DNA of 64,000 bases, taken from positions 620,001-684,000 of the forward strand of contig NZ_CP085344.1 in NCBI RefSeq assembly GCF_020618415.1, given 5' to 3'. How positions within the stretch are numbered: the first letter of the stretch is position 1; every line of letters begins with the position of its first letter. The notes under the pieces were generated by a model. It ran no database searches and was not told the DNA's origin. It worked only from the letters and a program-made list of their open reading frames with translations. The position numbers were made by a program, and so were the translations under genes. Below are positions 1 to 9,335 of this stretch, in pieces. Source of the DNA: Cupriavidus sp. MP-37. Lineage in GTDB: Bacteria > Pseudomonadota > Gammaproteobacteria > Burkholderiales > Burkholderiaceae.

Positions 1-2
1 AC

Positions 3-320
3 TATTGGTTATTGAACCGGGCTAACGAAGAGGCCGACGAATACACCCCTAACAAGAGACGGACCTTCAACATTCATTTCAGCAGCCGGCTAAAGAAACG
101 AGAGCCGTATGTGTTCTACGAAAATGTGTCGTTCCGGCGAGTGGCTTGCACCGTTAACCTGCCGGATCATTTGGGGCGGGATAATCCCGCGTTGAACGGC
201 CTTGTGGATAGGTATCACGCCTACGCCTATGCGCAAGTATTGCTGTTCGAGCATCCGACCTTTCCCGATGGTGCTGGCATGGAGCAAATCAAACCGGAGG
301 ACTATGGATGGAAAAATTGA
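3..320 (+). CDS. Unrecognised protein, 3' part of a gene that starts before the window
   Basis: The reading frame is open from the first complete codon (Tyr-Trp-Leu precede the first possible TTG at 12), so this is probably the C-terminal part of a longer protein rather than a complete 102-residue one. The visible part is rich in charged and aromatic residues (segment KRRTFNIHFSSRLKKREP) and has no membrane segment. I do not recognise the family. Its stop overlaps the start of the next gene, so the two are translationally coupled. Base composition is visibly lower in G+C than the genes from 971 onward, which suggests transfer. A toxin or effector C-terminus followed by its partner is possible but rests only on context. 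Confidence 0.5.
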   Translation, partial: YWLLNRANEEADEYTPNKRRTFNIHFSSRLKKREPYVFYENVSFRRVACTVNLPDHLGRDNPALNGLVDRYHAYAYAQVLLFEHPTFPDGAGMEQIKPEDYGWKN

Positions 321-958
321 AGCTGCAAGGCCACCTAGCGTTGGTTAGACGTTGGGCGGCTCTTGCCTTGCTGCCTGCTGCATTGAATGCCCGGGCTGGC
401 TTGGACAATGATGCGGCTCTGCCAAATGGCATGCAGCGCTACGTAATCCCAATGAGTGATTGCGCGGTCGAGTTTGTAGCGAAAGCTGGCGGCTATGCTG
501 ACCTAGCCGAGCCCAGTCCTTCTCTATTCGGCTATTTCCGACACAACAACCACTATCCGAAGGATCGCTATGATCGCGCCCTGCATTTCTCGATCAGCTG
601 TCATGTCGGAGCTGCTAAAGAGATATGTCCGAAACTAATGAAAGCATATCGCGGCGTTGATAAGGCCCATGCAAGGGATATTCAATTCAGACAACTTGGC
701 GAACTGAACCCACGCTACTACAGCGAGGCGTACATCGAGACATGGAGCGCAATTGCGCCGCCACGTCCTCGGACATTGGCCTTCTGCATGGGTGATGAGC
801 ATCGCGCGGTTATGAGTGAAAACGGCGACGTGCTATTAGGCTACGACCCGCGCGAGATCACCGAAACGCGCGGCAAGCCGATCTTGAAACGATCGGAGCG
901 AGCGTTACCCGACGTCCTGGCCATCATCCGTTCAATGCGATTCGTCCCCGACCCATAG
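308..958 (+). CDS. Exported protein of unknown function (possible partner of the upstream gene)
   Basis: A 216-residue protein whose N-terminus looks like a Sec signal peptide: basic start (MEKLKLQGHLALVRR), a hydrophobic stretch (AALALLPAAL) and an ANARA-type cleavage region near residue 30. The mature part has four cysteines (about residues 56, 97, 105 and 163) and no domain I recognise. The ATG at 308 lies inside the last codons of the upstream gene in another frame, so the pair overlaps by 13 bases. Low G+C matches the upstream gene and differs from the rest of the window. An exported product tightly coupled to a cytoplasmic or secreted protein is the arrangement of periplasmic immunity proteins in type VI effector pairs; this is an inference, not a family match. 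Confidence 0.6.
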   Translation: MEKLKLQGHLALVRRWAALALLPAALNARAGLDNDAALPNGMQRYVIPMSDCAVEFVAKAGGYADLAEPSPSLFGYFRHNNHYPKDRYDRALHFSISCHVGAAKEICPKLMKAYRGVDKAHARDIQFRQLGELNPRYYSEAYIETWSAIAPPRPRTLAFCMGDEHRAVMSENGDVLLGYDPREITETRGKPILKRSERALPDVLAIIRSMRFVPDP

Positions 959-970
959 CATCAGACGCTC

Positions 971-2383
971 TCAGTCGACCAACGTCGCCAACGCCTCCCG
1001 CGCCTCCCGCCTCAGCTTTTCCAGATCCAGCCCCACCACCGCCCCATCGCGCACCACCTGCCTCCCCCGCACCAGCACATCCCTAACCGGCGTCGGCTCT
1101 CCAGCCGCGACCGGTGCCGTGCCGATGTCATGGAACCCATGGAACCGCAGCCCGCTGACGTCATAGATCGCCAGGTCCGCCGATTGCCCGGGCGCGAGCG
1201 TGCCGATGCCGGGCAGCCCAAGTACCTGCGCTCCGCCTGCAGTGCCCCAGTGAATCACTTCCTCGACGCGCGTTTGCGCGGCACCGCCCAGCGCGCGATG
1301 CACCAGCCAGGCGAAATTGGCCTCGTGCACCATGCTGCCCGATTCATTCGACGCGACTCCATCCACCCCAAGCGATACCGGCACGCCCGCATCCGCCATC
1401 GCCCGCACCGGCGCGATGCCGCTGCCGAGCCGTGCGTTGCTGACCGGGCAATGCGCCATGCCGGTGTTGGTTACGGCCAGCATGCGGATTTCTTCGGGAT
1501 TCACCGTGACGAGGTGGGCGAACCAGACATCCGGTCCCAGCCAGTCGTGGTCGGCGACGAACTGCACCGGCGTGCACTGGTATTTCTCGCGGCAGAACCT
1601 GACGTAGTTGTCGGTCTCGGACAGGTGCGAATGCAGGCGCAGGTCCACGCCCCGGCCAAAGGCGGCGAGTTCGCGCAGCAGCGCGGGCGGTAGCGAGAAG
1701 GTCGGTGTCGTCGGTGCCACCACCACGCGGCGCAGGCCGTCGGGTGAGGCGTCGTGGTAGCGCGTTTTCAGCCGTTCGATGTCGGCCAGCATTTCGTCCA
1801 GCGTTTCGGGCACCAGGGCTGTTGCGCGCATGCCGGGATGATCCGAGGCTGACTGGATCGCGCCGCCGCGGCACAGCACCAGGCGCATGCCGAGCTCTTC
1901 CGCCACCTCGAACAGCACGTCGCCGGTTTCCGCGCCGTGGCCGTGGTGATACAGGTAGTGGTGATCGGCGCAGGTGGTGGTGCCGGACAGCAGCAGCTCC
2001 GCCATGCCCAGCCGCACCGCGGTGCGGAAGATCTCGGGGCTGAAGCGCGCCAGGCGCGGGTAGGCGACCGACGCGAGCCATTGCTCGAGTCCGGCGTTCA
2101 TGCCGCTGGGCACGGCCTTCAGCAGGTTCTGGAACAGATGGTGATGGGTGTTGACCCAGCCTGGATAGATTACGCAGCCGCTGGCGTCGAGCACGGCTTC
2201 GCCGTCCTGGCGCGGCAGGCTGGCGCCGATCTCGGCGATGCGGCCGTCGCGGATGCGGATGTCGGCGGCGCCCGCGCGCGCGGCAGTGCCGGCGCGGCCG
2301 GTCATCACGGCGGCGGCGTTGCGGATCAGCAGGGCGCCGGCCGGCGCGTTGGTGGCGTGGATGGTGTTGGTGTTAGGCACCAT
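971..2383 (-). CDS. COG0402 amidohydrolase, 8-oxoguanine/isocytosine deaminase type
   Basis: A 470-residue zinc-type deaminase of the amidohydrolase superfamily that hydrolyses an amino group from a purine- or pyrimidine-like ring. Visible ligands are the HxH of VNTHHHLFQN near residue 78, the HSHLSET motif, a later conserved HLV, and the catalytic Asp in GVDGVASNES. The THHHLFQ wording is typical of the 8-oxoguanine deaminase/hydroxyatrazine hydrolase branch, so substrate assignment stays open. I chose the ATG at 2383 because an AAGGGG lies about a dozen bases upstream; a longer start at 2437 would overlap the permease gene. The stop of the permease gene is only four bases upstream, so the two form an operon of uptake plus deamination. 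Confidence 0.85.
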   Translation of the reverse strand: MVPNTNTIHATNAPAGALLIRNAAAVMTGRAGTAARAGAADIRIRDGRIAEIGASLPRQDGEAVLDASGCVIYPGWVNTHHHLFQNLLKAVPSGMNAGLEQWLASVAYPRLARFSPEIFRTAVRLGMAELLLSGTTTCADHHYLYHHGHGAETGDVLFEVAEELGMRLVLCRGGAIQSASDHPGMRATALVPETLDEMLADIERLKTRYHDASPDGLRRVVVAPTTPTFSLPPALLRELAAFGRGVDLRLHSHLSETDNYVRFCREKYQCTPVQFVADHDWLGPDVWFAHLVTVNPEEIRMLAVTNTGMAHCPVSNARLGSGIAPVRAMADAGVPVSLGVDGVASNESGSMVHEANFAWLVHRALGGAAQTRVEEVIHWGTAGGAQVLGLPGIGTLAPGQSADLAIYDVSGLRFHGFHDIGTAPVAAGEPTPVRDVLVRGRQVVRDGAVVGLDLEKLRREAREALATLVD

Positions 2384-2387
2384 GTTT

Positions 2388-3737
2388 TCAGACCCCTTGG
2401 ACGTTGTCGGCATTGGCGGGCAGCGCGTCGGCTTCACGGGCTGGCAGGCCGTTGAGAATCAGGTTGAGGACCACGGAAACCACGCAGGCGATGATCACGC
2501 TGCTGTGGACAAAGGGCTGCAGGAAGCCGGGCAGCTTCTCCAGCATGCCGGGCAGCATCACCGGCATCATTGCGCAGCCCAGCGTGATCGAGACGATGGA
2601 CAGATTGTTGGGGTTGCGCTCATAGTCCACGTCGCCCAGCGTCTTGATGCCGGCGGCCACGACCACGCCGAACATCACCATGGTGGCGCCGCCCAGCGCA
2701 GCGGCGGGAATCGATGCAAACAGCGCGCCGATCTTGGGCACCAGTGCCACCGCGCACAGCATCACGCCGCAGGTGGCGACCACCCAGCGGCTGCGCACGC
2801 CGGTGACGATCACCAGCCCCACGTTCTCCATGAACGCGATGTACGGAAACGCCGCGAACATGCCGCCGATGGCGCTGGCCAGGCTGTTGGCGCGCAGGCC
2901 GCGGGTGGCGTCGCGCTCGGTCAGCGGGCGCTTGACGATATCGCCGACGGCGACGAACAGGCCCATCGATTCCACCATCTGCACCACCATCACGATCACC
3001 ATGGTGGTGATGGCACCGATGTTGAAGGTGGGCATGCCGAACGCGAACGGCGTCACCATGGTGAACCAGGGCGCGCGCGTGACTTCGTCGAAGCTGCCCA
3101 TGCCCAGCATCCACGCCACCGCGCCGCCGACCAGCAGGCCGATCACCACCGACAGGTTGCGCACCAGTTCGCCGCCGTGCCGGTTGATCAGCAGGATCAG
3201 TGCCACCACGCCGAAGGCGACCAGGAAAAAGATGGGCGCGCCGAAATCCGGCGCGCCCCTTCCGCCTCCAAACCAGTGAAACGAAACCGGGAACAGGGAC
3301 AGGCCCACCGCGGTGATGGTGCAGCCGCTCACCACCGGCGGGAAGAAGCGCTTGAGCTTGCCGATCACGGGCGCCAGGAACATCGCGATCACGCCGGCGG
3401 CGATGATGGCGCCGCAGACGCCGTTGAAGCCCAGCGCCGGGTCGGTGCCGATGGCGATGACCGGGCCGACGGAGCTGAACGCCACGCCCTGCATCAGCGG
3501 CAGGCGCACGCCGAACTTCCAGAAGCCCACGGTCTGCAGCAGCGTGGCGATGCCCGAGGTGAACAGCGCGGTGCTGATCAGCATGGTGGTCTGGGCCGGC
3601 GTCATCTTGAGCGCCCCGGCCACGATCATCGGCACCGCGATGGCGCCGAGATAACTGACCAGCATGTGCTGGAAGCCGAGCGACGCCATGGCGCGGGCCG
3701 GCAGGATCTGGTCGACGGGATGAACCGCTGCTTGCAT
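2388..3737 (-). CDS. NCS2-family nucleobase permease (xanthine/uracil type)
   Basis: A 449-residue inner-membrane proton symporter of the nucleobase-ascorbate transporter family, with the usual 14 hydrophobic segments. The substrate-site glutamate of TM8 is E256 (VQMVESMG). The NCS2 signature reads E304-N-V-G, with Glu where xanthine and urate carriers usually have Gln; uracil carriers also carry Glu there, so the ligand may be pyrimidine-like. The ATG at 3737 has a GGAGACAAC ribosome site; longer starts have none. It is followed four bases later by the deaminase gene, which suggests that the imported base is the deaminase substrate. A second NCS2 gene lies at 11898. Confidence 0.9.
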   Translation of the reverse strand: MQAAVHPVDQILPARAMASLGFQHMLVSYLGAIAVPMIVAGALKMTPAQTTMLISTALFTSGIATLLQTVGFWKFGVRLPLMQGVAFSSVGPVIAIGTDPALGFNGVCGAIIAAGVIAMFLAPVIGKLKRFFPPVVSGCTITAVGLSLFPVSFHWFGGGRGAPDFGAPIFFLVAFGVVALILLINRHGGELVRNLSVVIGLLVGGAVAWMLGMGSFDEVTRAPWFTMVTPFAFGMPTFNIGAITTMVIVMVVQMVESMGLFVAVGDIVKRPLTERDATRGLRANSLASAIGGMFAAFPYIAFMENVGLVIVTGVRSRWVVATCGVMLCAVALVPKIGALFASIPAAALGGATMVMFGVVVAAGIKTLGDVDYERNPNNLSIVSITLGCAMMPVMLPGMLEKLPGFLQPFVHSSVIIACVVSVVLNLILNGLPAREADALPANADNVQGV

Positions 3738-3840
3738 GATGTTGTCTCCTGCCGCTGCTGGGGAAAGTGCGCCATGCCGGCGGCGGCTGGCCCGGTCTGT
3801 GTTTGCCGGGTTCGGTCCGTCACGGTGCCATGCGCGGCGC

Positions 3841-3888
3841 ATGACGCGCGCATGCCTTGCACAGTAGTGATGTACGGCATGCCGTCAT
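3841..3888. promoter_or_regulatory. Interrupted dyad upstream of the permease/deaminase operon
   Basis: Left half ATGACG(cgc)GCATGCC at 3841-3856 and right half GGCATGCCGTCAT at 3876-3888 are reverse complements except for the three extra bases in the left half. It lies about 105-150 bases upstream of the permease start. A regulator site is likely; the adjacent AraC-type regulator is a candidate, but this is inference. Confidence 0.45.
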
Positions 3889-4038
3889 AGCGTTATTGCG
3901 AAGGCTGTGGCACGGGGCCGCAAGCGGGCTGGCGAAATGCGCGCTGGGGGCATCAGGGGTTTCCCTTGGGTTGCGTAAGCGGGGTGGGGGTCATAGGATG
4001 GATGACGTATCTCGCGGCGAGCGCTTTCCGCGTGTTTG

Positions 4039-4174
4039 CTCCCCTCTCCCGCTTGCGGGAGAGGGGCAGGGGGTGAGGGCAGGCGCCGGCATACCGACGG
4101 CGTGGACTTCGTTGACGCTCCGGCCCTCACCCCCACCCCTCTCCCGCGCGCGGGAGAGGGGAGCGTGAACCGCG
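4039..4174. repeat. Intergenic hairpin repeat, copy A (complete)
   Basis: Left hairpin CTCCCCTCTCCCGC-TT-GCGGGAGAGGGG, then GGTGAGGGCAGGCG, a core with GGCATACC and GGACTTCGTT, then GGCCCTCACCCCCACC and a right hairpin of the same sequence. The whole unit is itself an inverted repeat of about 135 bases. Other copies in this window are at 20928, 31388-31622, 37286 and 63250. Confidence 0.85.
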
Positions 4175-4243
4175 GCTGTTGGCAGTGGCATGCGTATCGG
4201 CAGGCAAGCCTTTGTGTTCTCCAACTTTCCGTCCCCATTACAT

Positions 4244-5251
4244 ATGCCACCCACCGCAGCCTGGTCCGCCGCAGCCCAGCGCCCGTCAGTCTCTCGCGGC
4301 GGCGACCTCGATCGCATCCAGTCGCTGTCCGGCCGCGTGTTCGGCCCGACGCGGCTGCGCGCGGCGGAGGATGATGCGGCGCTCGATGCGCGCATCGATA
4401 CCAGCACCATCGGCCGGCTGACGCTGGTGACCATCGCCTACAACCAGGCGGTGCAGATCGAGCCGCAGCCGAACAAGGACGAGTTCGTGATCCAGACCGT
4501 GCTGGCCGGCACGTGCCGCGTCGAGACGCCGCGCGGCGCGATGCTGATGCCGCCGGGAGCGACCTTCGTGTTCTCGCCGACGGTGCCGACCACGCTGTCG
4601 CTGGATCCGGGCTGCGAGCGCTTCAGCGTGGTGATCCGCCGCCAGCTGATCGAGGAAGCGTTCCGCCAGCAGTTCAGCTTCGAGCCGCCGGCGCCGATCG
4701 AATTCGACATGCAGCCGGTGGCCGACGATGGCCGTGCCGCTCGCTGGCAGGCGCTGGTGAGCTACCTGCGCGCGGAAACGCGCGTGCGGCGCGAAGGCAG
4801 CGGCGTGCCGGCCGTGGATGCCAGCATCGAACGCATCGTTTTGTCGACCCTGCTGCTCGACCGCTTCGCCGCGGACGGCAATATGCTGCCGCGGCGCTTC
4901 GAGGCGGTATTGCCCGACTACGTGCGCCAGGCCATTGCCTACCTGCGCGCCAACCTGGACCAGCCGCTGACGCTGGAGCAGATCGCCGCGCATTGCGGGG
5001 TGTCGGCGCGCACGCTGCAGCTGGGCTTTCGCAAGAGCAAGGACACCACGCCGATGGAGTACCTGCGGCTGCTGCGCCTGCATGGCGCGCGCGCCGACCT
5101 GCGGCGCGCGCCGCAAGAGAAGGGCATGGTCGGCACGATCGCGCTGCGGCACGGCTTTACCCACCTGAGCCTGTTCTCGCGCGAGTACCGGCGCGAATTC
5201 GGCGAGCTGCCGTCGCAGACCTTGCGCGCGGCCGCGTCGCAGCGGGACTGA
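4244..5251 (+). CDS. AraC-family transcriptional regulator
   Basis: A 335-residue regulator with an N-terminal AraC-type ligand-binding domain (about residues 50-190, cupin-like, including the PPGATFVFSP turn) and a C-terminal double helix-turn-helix from about residue 225 (LTLEQIAAHCGVSARTLQLGFRKSKDTTPMEYLR, then GFTHLSLFSREYRREFGELPSQ). This layout matches regulators of aromatic and amine catabolism. The start is uncertain: ATG 4244 and ATG 4190 are both possible and neither has a strong ribosome site; I chose 4244 because the extra 18 residues look like random sequence abutting the repeat. It is convergent with the COG0523 gene and reads away from the permease, whose operon it may control. 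Confidence 0.85.
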   Translation: MPPTAAWSAAAQRPSVSRGGDLDRIQSLSGRVFGPTRLRAAEDDAALDARIDTSTIGRLTLVTIAYNQAVQIEPQPNKDEFVIQTVLAGTCRVETPRGAMLMPPGATFVFSPTVPTTLSLDPGCERFSVVIRRQLIEEAFRQQFSFEPPAPIEFDMQPVADDGRAARWQALVSYLRAETRVRREGSGVPAVDASIERIVLSTLLLDRFAADGNMLPRRFEAVLPDYVRQAIAYLRANLDQPLTLEQIAAHCGVSARTLQLGFRKSKDTTPMEYLRLLRLHGARADLRRAPQEKGMVGTIALRHGFTHLSLFSREYRREFGELPSQTLRAAASQRD

Positions 5252-5285
5252 CGGCAAGCCAGCCCCGCTGCCGCCCGGCACGGCA

Positions 5286-6389
5286 TCAGGCGGCCTGCGC
5301 CACCGGCAGGCACACCTTCAGCAGTGTCTGCAGCCGCAGCTTGTCGAGATGGCGGCCGATAAAGACGAACTTGCTTTGCGCCGGTTCCGCGCCCCACGCC
5401 TCGGCGGGATGGAAATCCATCAGCCGGTGCACCGCCTGCAGCACGTAGCGGCGCTCATCGCCCGCCACCGCGACGATCCCCTTCATGCGGAACACATCGT
5501 CGCCCTGCGCGGCCAGCAGCGCCTTCAGCCCATGCTCGAGGCGCTGGCGGTCGAACGGCTGGTCGAACACCAGCGAGACCGAGGTCACCGACGGATCGTG
5601 ACGGTGGCCGTGCGTGTCGTCATCGTGCGCGTGGTCGCAGTGCTCGTCGCAGATGTGGTCGTGGTCGTGGTGATCCGCCTGGTCGTGCGCATGGGCGTGG
5701 CCGAGGTGGTCATCGTGCGCATCCGCCTGTATCGATCCCGGCGTAAAGCCGCCGATGCCGAGGATCTTGCCCAGGTCCACCTGCGCGAAGTTGGAGCGCA
5801 GGATCTGCGCGCCCTCGTTCAGGCGGTGGATGCGGGCTTCCAGCCGGTCGAGCTGCGCGGCGTCGACCAGGTCGGTCTTGTTGAGGATCACGCGGTCGGC
5901 GGCGACGATCTGGTCGACCGCCTGGTTGTCGAAGCCGGTCAGCTGGGGATCGTCGAGATGGCTTTCGATATGCACCGCATCGACCAGCGTCAGGATGCCA
6001 TCGAGCGTGACCTGTCGCGCGACTTCGTTGTCCATGAAGAAGGTCGCGGCGACCGGCGTCGGGTCGGCCAAGCCGCTGGTTTCGACCAGGATATGGTCGA
6101 AGCGCTCGGGGCGTTCCAGCAGCTTCTGCAGGATGCGCACCAGGTCCGTGCGCACGTCGACCACGCAGCAGATGCAGCCGTTGGTCATCTGGTAGATCTC
6201 TTCATCCGACGTCATCACCAGGTCGGAGTCGACGTCGACTTCGCCGAACTCGTTCTCGATCACGGCGATGCGGTGGCCGTGCTTCTGCGTCAGGATGTGG
6301 TTGAGCAGCGTCGTCTTGCCCGAGCCGAGGAAGCCGGTGAGGATGGTGACCGGGATGGGCGGCTGTTGTGCGACGGCAGGTGCGTTCAT
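5286..6389 (-). CDS. COG0523 (CobW/P47K) GTPase with His-rich loop
   Basis: A 367-residue cytoplasmic G3E-family GTPase, a putative metal chaperone or insertase. Walker A is GFLGSGKTT at 19-27, the family metal-binding motif GCICC is at 71-75, and the guanine-specificity NKTD is at 170-173. A loop at about 224-265 contains some 17 histidines mixed with Asp, giving a strong zinc/cobalt/nickel binding segment. The C-terminal CobW_C domain follows (about 268-360). The ATG at 6389 has a GGAGACAAC site. It lies 65 bases after the UbiX-type gene on the same strand and could be read with the Mo-hydroxylase operon, perhaps supplying metal to the cluster's amidohydrolases; that link is inferred. Confidence 0.9.
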   Translation of the reverse strand: MNAPAVAQQPPIPVTILTGFLGSGKTTLLNHILTQKHGHRIAVIENEFGEVDVDSDLVMTSDEEIYQMTNGCICCVVDVRTDLVRILQKLLERPERFDHILVETSGLADPTPVAATFFMDNEVARQVTLDGILTLVDAVHIESHLDDPQLTGFDNQAVDQIVAADRVILNKTDLVDAAQLDRLEARIHRLNEGAQILRSNFAQVDLGKILGIGGFTPGSIQADAHDDHLGHAHAHDQADHHDHDHICDEHCDHAHDDDTHGHRHDPSVTSVSLVFDQPFDRQRLEHGLKALLAAQGDDVFRMKGIVAVAGDERRYVLQAVHRLMDFHPAEAWGAEPAQSKFVFIGRHLDKLRLQTLLKVCLPVAQAA

Positions 6390-6454
6390 GTTGTCTCCTG
6401 ATTTCTACCGGTTGGGTACTGCGTTCCTCGCTGCGGCGAGGCGAAATCTTCTGC

Positions 6455-7051
6455 TCAGGCGGTGGCGACGTTGGGGCGCAGGCCTTGCCAGCGTTCCACC
6501 AGACCGCCGTGCGGCACGTCGAACAGGTCCAGCACGCGCCCCACGGTGTGGTTGACGATGTCGTCCACCGACTGCGGATGTGCGTAGAACGCCGGCACCG
6601 GCGGCAGCACGATGGCGCCCATCTCCGTGACCGTGGTCATGTTGCGCAGGTGCACCAGGTGGAAGGGCGTCTCGCGCGCCAGCAGCACCAGCCGCCGCCG
6701 CTCCTTGAGCATCACGTCGGCGGCGCGGGTGACGAGGTTGTCGGCCAGCCCGGTGGCGATAGCGGCCAGCGTGCGCATGGAGCAGGGCGCCACCACCATG
6801 CCGTCGCAGCGGAACGAGCCGCTGGCGATGGTGGCGCCGATATCGCGCACGTTGTGCACCACGTCAGCCATGGCCTCGATCTGCGGGCGCTGCAGGCCCA
6901 GTTCATGGTGCGCGGTCAGCAGGCCGGACGGCGAGCAGACCAGATGCGTCTCCCAGCCGTCCAGTGCCGCCAGCGCCTGCAGCATGCGCACGCCGTACAC
7001 CGCGCCGCTGGCACCGGTGATGGCAACGACCAGGCGTTGCTTGCGGCTCAT
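6455..7051 (-). CDS. UbiX-type flavin prenyltransferase of the catabolic cluster
   Basis: A 198-residue protein that joins dimethylallyl phosphate to FMN to make prenylated FMN, the cofactor of UbiD decarboxylases. The FMN-binding start VVAITGASGAVYGVRML, the [22 protein letters not shown] segment and the LKERRRLVLLARETP motif are those of UbiX. ATG 7051 overlaps the stop of the molybdenum subunit gene (ATGA), so it belongs to that operon. A second, probably housekeeping, paralogue is at 44434 next to grxD; this copy most likely serves the UbiD-type enzyme encoded at 13526. Confidence 0.93.
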   Translation of the reverse strand: MSRKQRLVVAITGASGAVYGVRMLQALAALDGWETHLVCSPSGLLTAHHELGLQRPQIEAMADVVHNVRDIGATIASGSFRCDGMVVAPCSMRTLAAIATGLADNLVTRAADVMLKERRRLVLLARETPFHLVHLRNMTTVTEMGAIVLPPVPAFYAHPQSVDDIVNHTVGRVLDLFDVPHGGLVERWQGLRPNVATA

Positions 7052-9335
7052 GGCTGTTTGCCTTCCCGCGCGGCCTTCTCCGCCAGCGCCTGCAGCACCT
7101 GTTCCGGCTTGATCGGGTAGTGCCGGAAGCGCACGCCGATGGCATCGAACACCGCGTTGGCAATCGCCGGCCCGATCGCGACGATCGGGTCTTCGCCCAC
7201 GCCCTTGGCGCCGAACGGGCCGCCGGGATCCGGCGCGGCTTCGAGGATCACGGTGCGGATTTCGGGCATATCCATCGCCAGCGGCATCTTGTAGTCGACG
7301 AAGTTGGCGTTGAGCGAGCGGCCGGTGCGCATGTCGATCTGGTAGTCCTCGTACAGCGTGTGGCCGATGCCCTGCTGGATGCCGCCTTCGATCTGGCCCG
7401 CGGCCGCCACCGGGTGGATCACCTTGCCGACGTCGTGTACCGGCACCACCTGGCGCACGGTGATGAAGCCGGTCTCGGTGTCGACCGCCACCTCGACAAA
7501 ATGCGCCGCGAACGAATACGACTTGGTCGGATGATAGGTGGCGGTGCCGACCAGCTGCGCGGCGGGAATGCCCTTGCGCGGCATCACCGCCTCGCGCACC
7601 GTCAGCGTGGGCCCGTCGCGGTCGCGCACGGCGATCACGCCGGCCGACAGTGTCAGGTCCTCGGGCTTGCATTCCATCAGCTTTGCGGCGCGCTCGAGCA
7701 ACTGGCGCTTGATCTCGCCCGCCGCCATCTGCGCCGCCTTGCCGACCATGTAGGTGGTGTGGCTGGCAAAGGCGCCGATGTCCCACGGCACGACGTCGGT
7801 GTCGCCGTGCACCACCGACACCGCTTCGAACGGCAACGTCAGTTCTTCCGCCACGATCTGGGCGAGCGCGGTATGCGCCCCGGTACCCAGCCCGGCCGCG
7901 CCGGTCAGCAGTACCACGGTGCCGTCCTCGTTCATCTTGATGATGGCGTTGCCCTGTTCCTTGATGCCGGGATAGGCGCTGCTGCCGTGCATCTCGCAGC
8001 CCAGGCCCCAGCCGGTGCGCACCGGGCCGCTGGTGTCGCGCGGGCGGCGGCGCAGCGCGGGCCAGTCGAGCAGGGCCATGCCTTTCTCGATGCAGGCTTC
8101 CAGGCCGTGCCCGATCAGCGGATGGTTCGAGGGCGCGATATCGCCTTCGCGCACTGCGTTCTTCAGCTTCAGTGCGGCGGGGTCCATGCCCAGGTGGGCG
8201 GCGGCCTCGTCCATCTGCACGTCGAGCGCGTAGTAGGTCTGCACCACGCCGTAGCCGCGGAACGCGCCGGCGATCGGGCTGTTGGTGTAGACACAGCGCC
8301 CTTCGAGCAGCACGTTGTCGCAGCGGTACAGCGACACCATGGCGGCGGTGCCGACGTTGGTCACGCCAGGGCCGTGCGAGCCGTAGGCGCCGGAATTGAA
8401 CACCACCTTGGCCTGGCGCGCGGTAATGGTGCCGTCGTTGCGGAAGCCCTGCTTCAGCCAGATCTTCGCCGGATGGCGCGTGCGGCCGCCGAGGAAGGTT
8501 TCCTCGCGGGTGTATTCCATGCGCACCGGCCGGCGCGTCTCGCGCGCCAGCAGCGCGCACAGGAACTCATGCTGGAACAGGTCCTGCTTGGCGCCGAAGC
8601 CGCCGCCCATGTGGTCGACCAGCACGCGCACCTTGTGCAGCGGCAGCCCCAGCACCTCGGCCATGATGCCGCGCACCATGAAGGCGGTCTGGGTCGAGAT
8701 CCACACCGTCAGGTTGCCGTTGCCGTCCCAGCTGCAGGTCAGCACGTTGGGCTCCATGTAGGCCGGCGTGGGACGGCCGCCCTCGTAGACGCCTTCGAGG
8801 ATGAAGTCGGCCTCGGCAAAGCCGGCTTCCACATCGCCGCGCCGGACGATCACCGGCGGCAGCACCAGGTTGCCGCCGGGCTCGCGCTCATGGATGCGCG
8901 GGGCGTCGGAGCGCTCGGCATCTTCCGTGGTGAAGACCGCGGGCAGCGTCTCGTATTCGACCTCGATCAGCTCGAGCGCGCGCTCGGCAATCTCTTCGCT
9001 GACCGCTGCCACCGCGGCCACGCCTTCGCCCCAGTAGCGCACCTTGTAGTCCAGGATGTACTGGTCGCAGGTCAACGACGCGGAGCGCGGGTGCGGCGAG
9101 CCGGCGTGCAGCACGCGCGGCACGTTCTCGTGCGTCAGCACCGCCTTGACCCCGGGCAGCGCCAGCGCGCGCGAGGTGTCGATGCGGCGGATGCGGGCGT
9201 GGGCGACGTTGCTGCGCTTGATCTTGCCGTACAGCAGGCCGGCGAAGGGCATGTCGGCAACGTACTTTGCGTTGCCTGTGACCTTGTCGAGCAGGTCGGT
9301 GCGCTTGACGCTGTGTCCGATCACGGCGTGGGTCA

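Larger units (their letters stand above)
3738..4243. other. Intergenic region with dyad and repeat copy A
   Basis: About 500 bases without a convincing gene, between the divergently read permease and AraC genes. It holds a dyad at 3841-3888, which may be the operator of the permease/deaminase operon, and one complete copy of the window's hairpin repeat at 4039-4174. Reading frames here have the composition of the repeat and no plausible ribosome site. Confidence 0.7.

Noticed and set aside
2238-3890. Long plus-strand open frame opposite the NCS2 permease gene, with very His/Gln/Asp-rich translation
   Set aside because: It is the antisense shadow of a high-GC gene. Composition is unnatural, there is no ribosome site, and the minus strand encodes a complete permease.
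6455-8560. A 701-residue minus-strand frame spanning most of the Mo subunit gene
   Set aside because: Only its last 198 codons (from ATG 7051) are the real UbiX-type gene; the upstream part is an out-of-frame reading of the Mo subunit with Arg/Ala-rich nonsense sequence.
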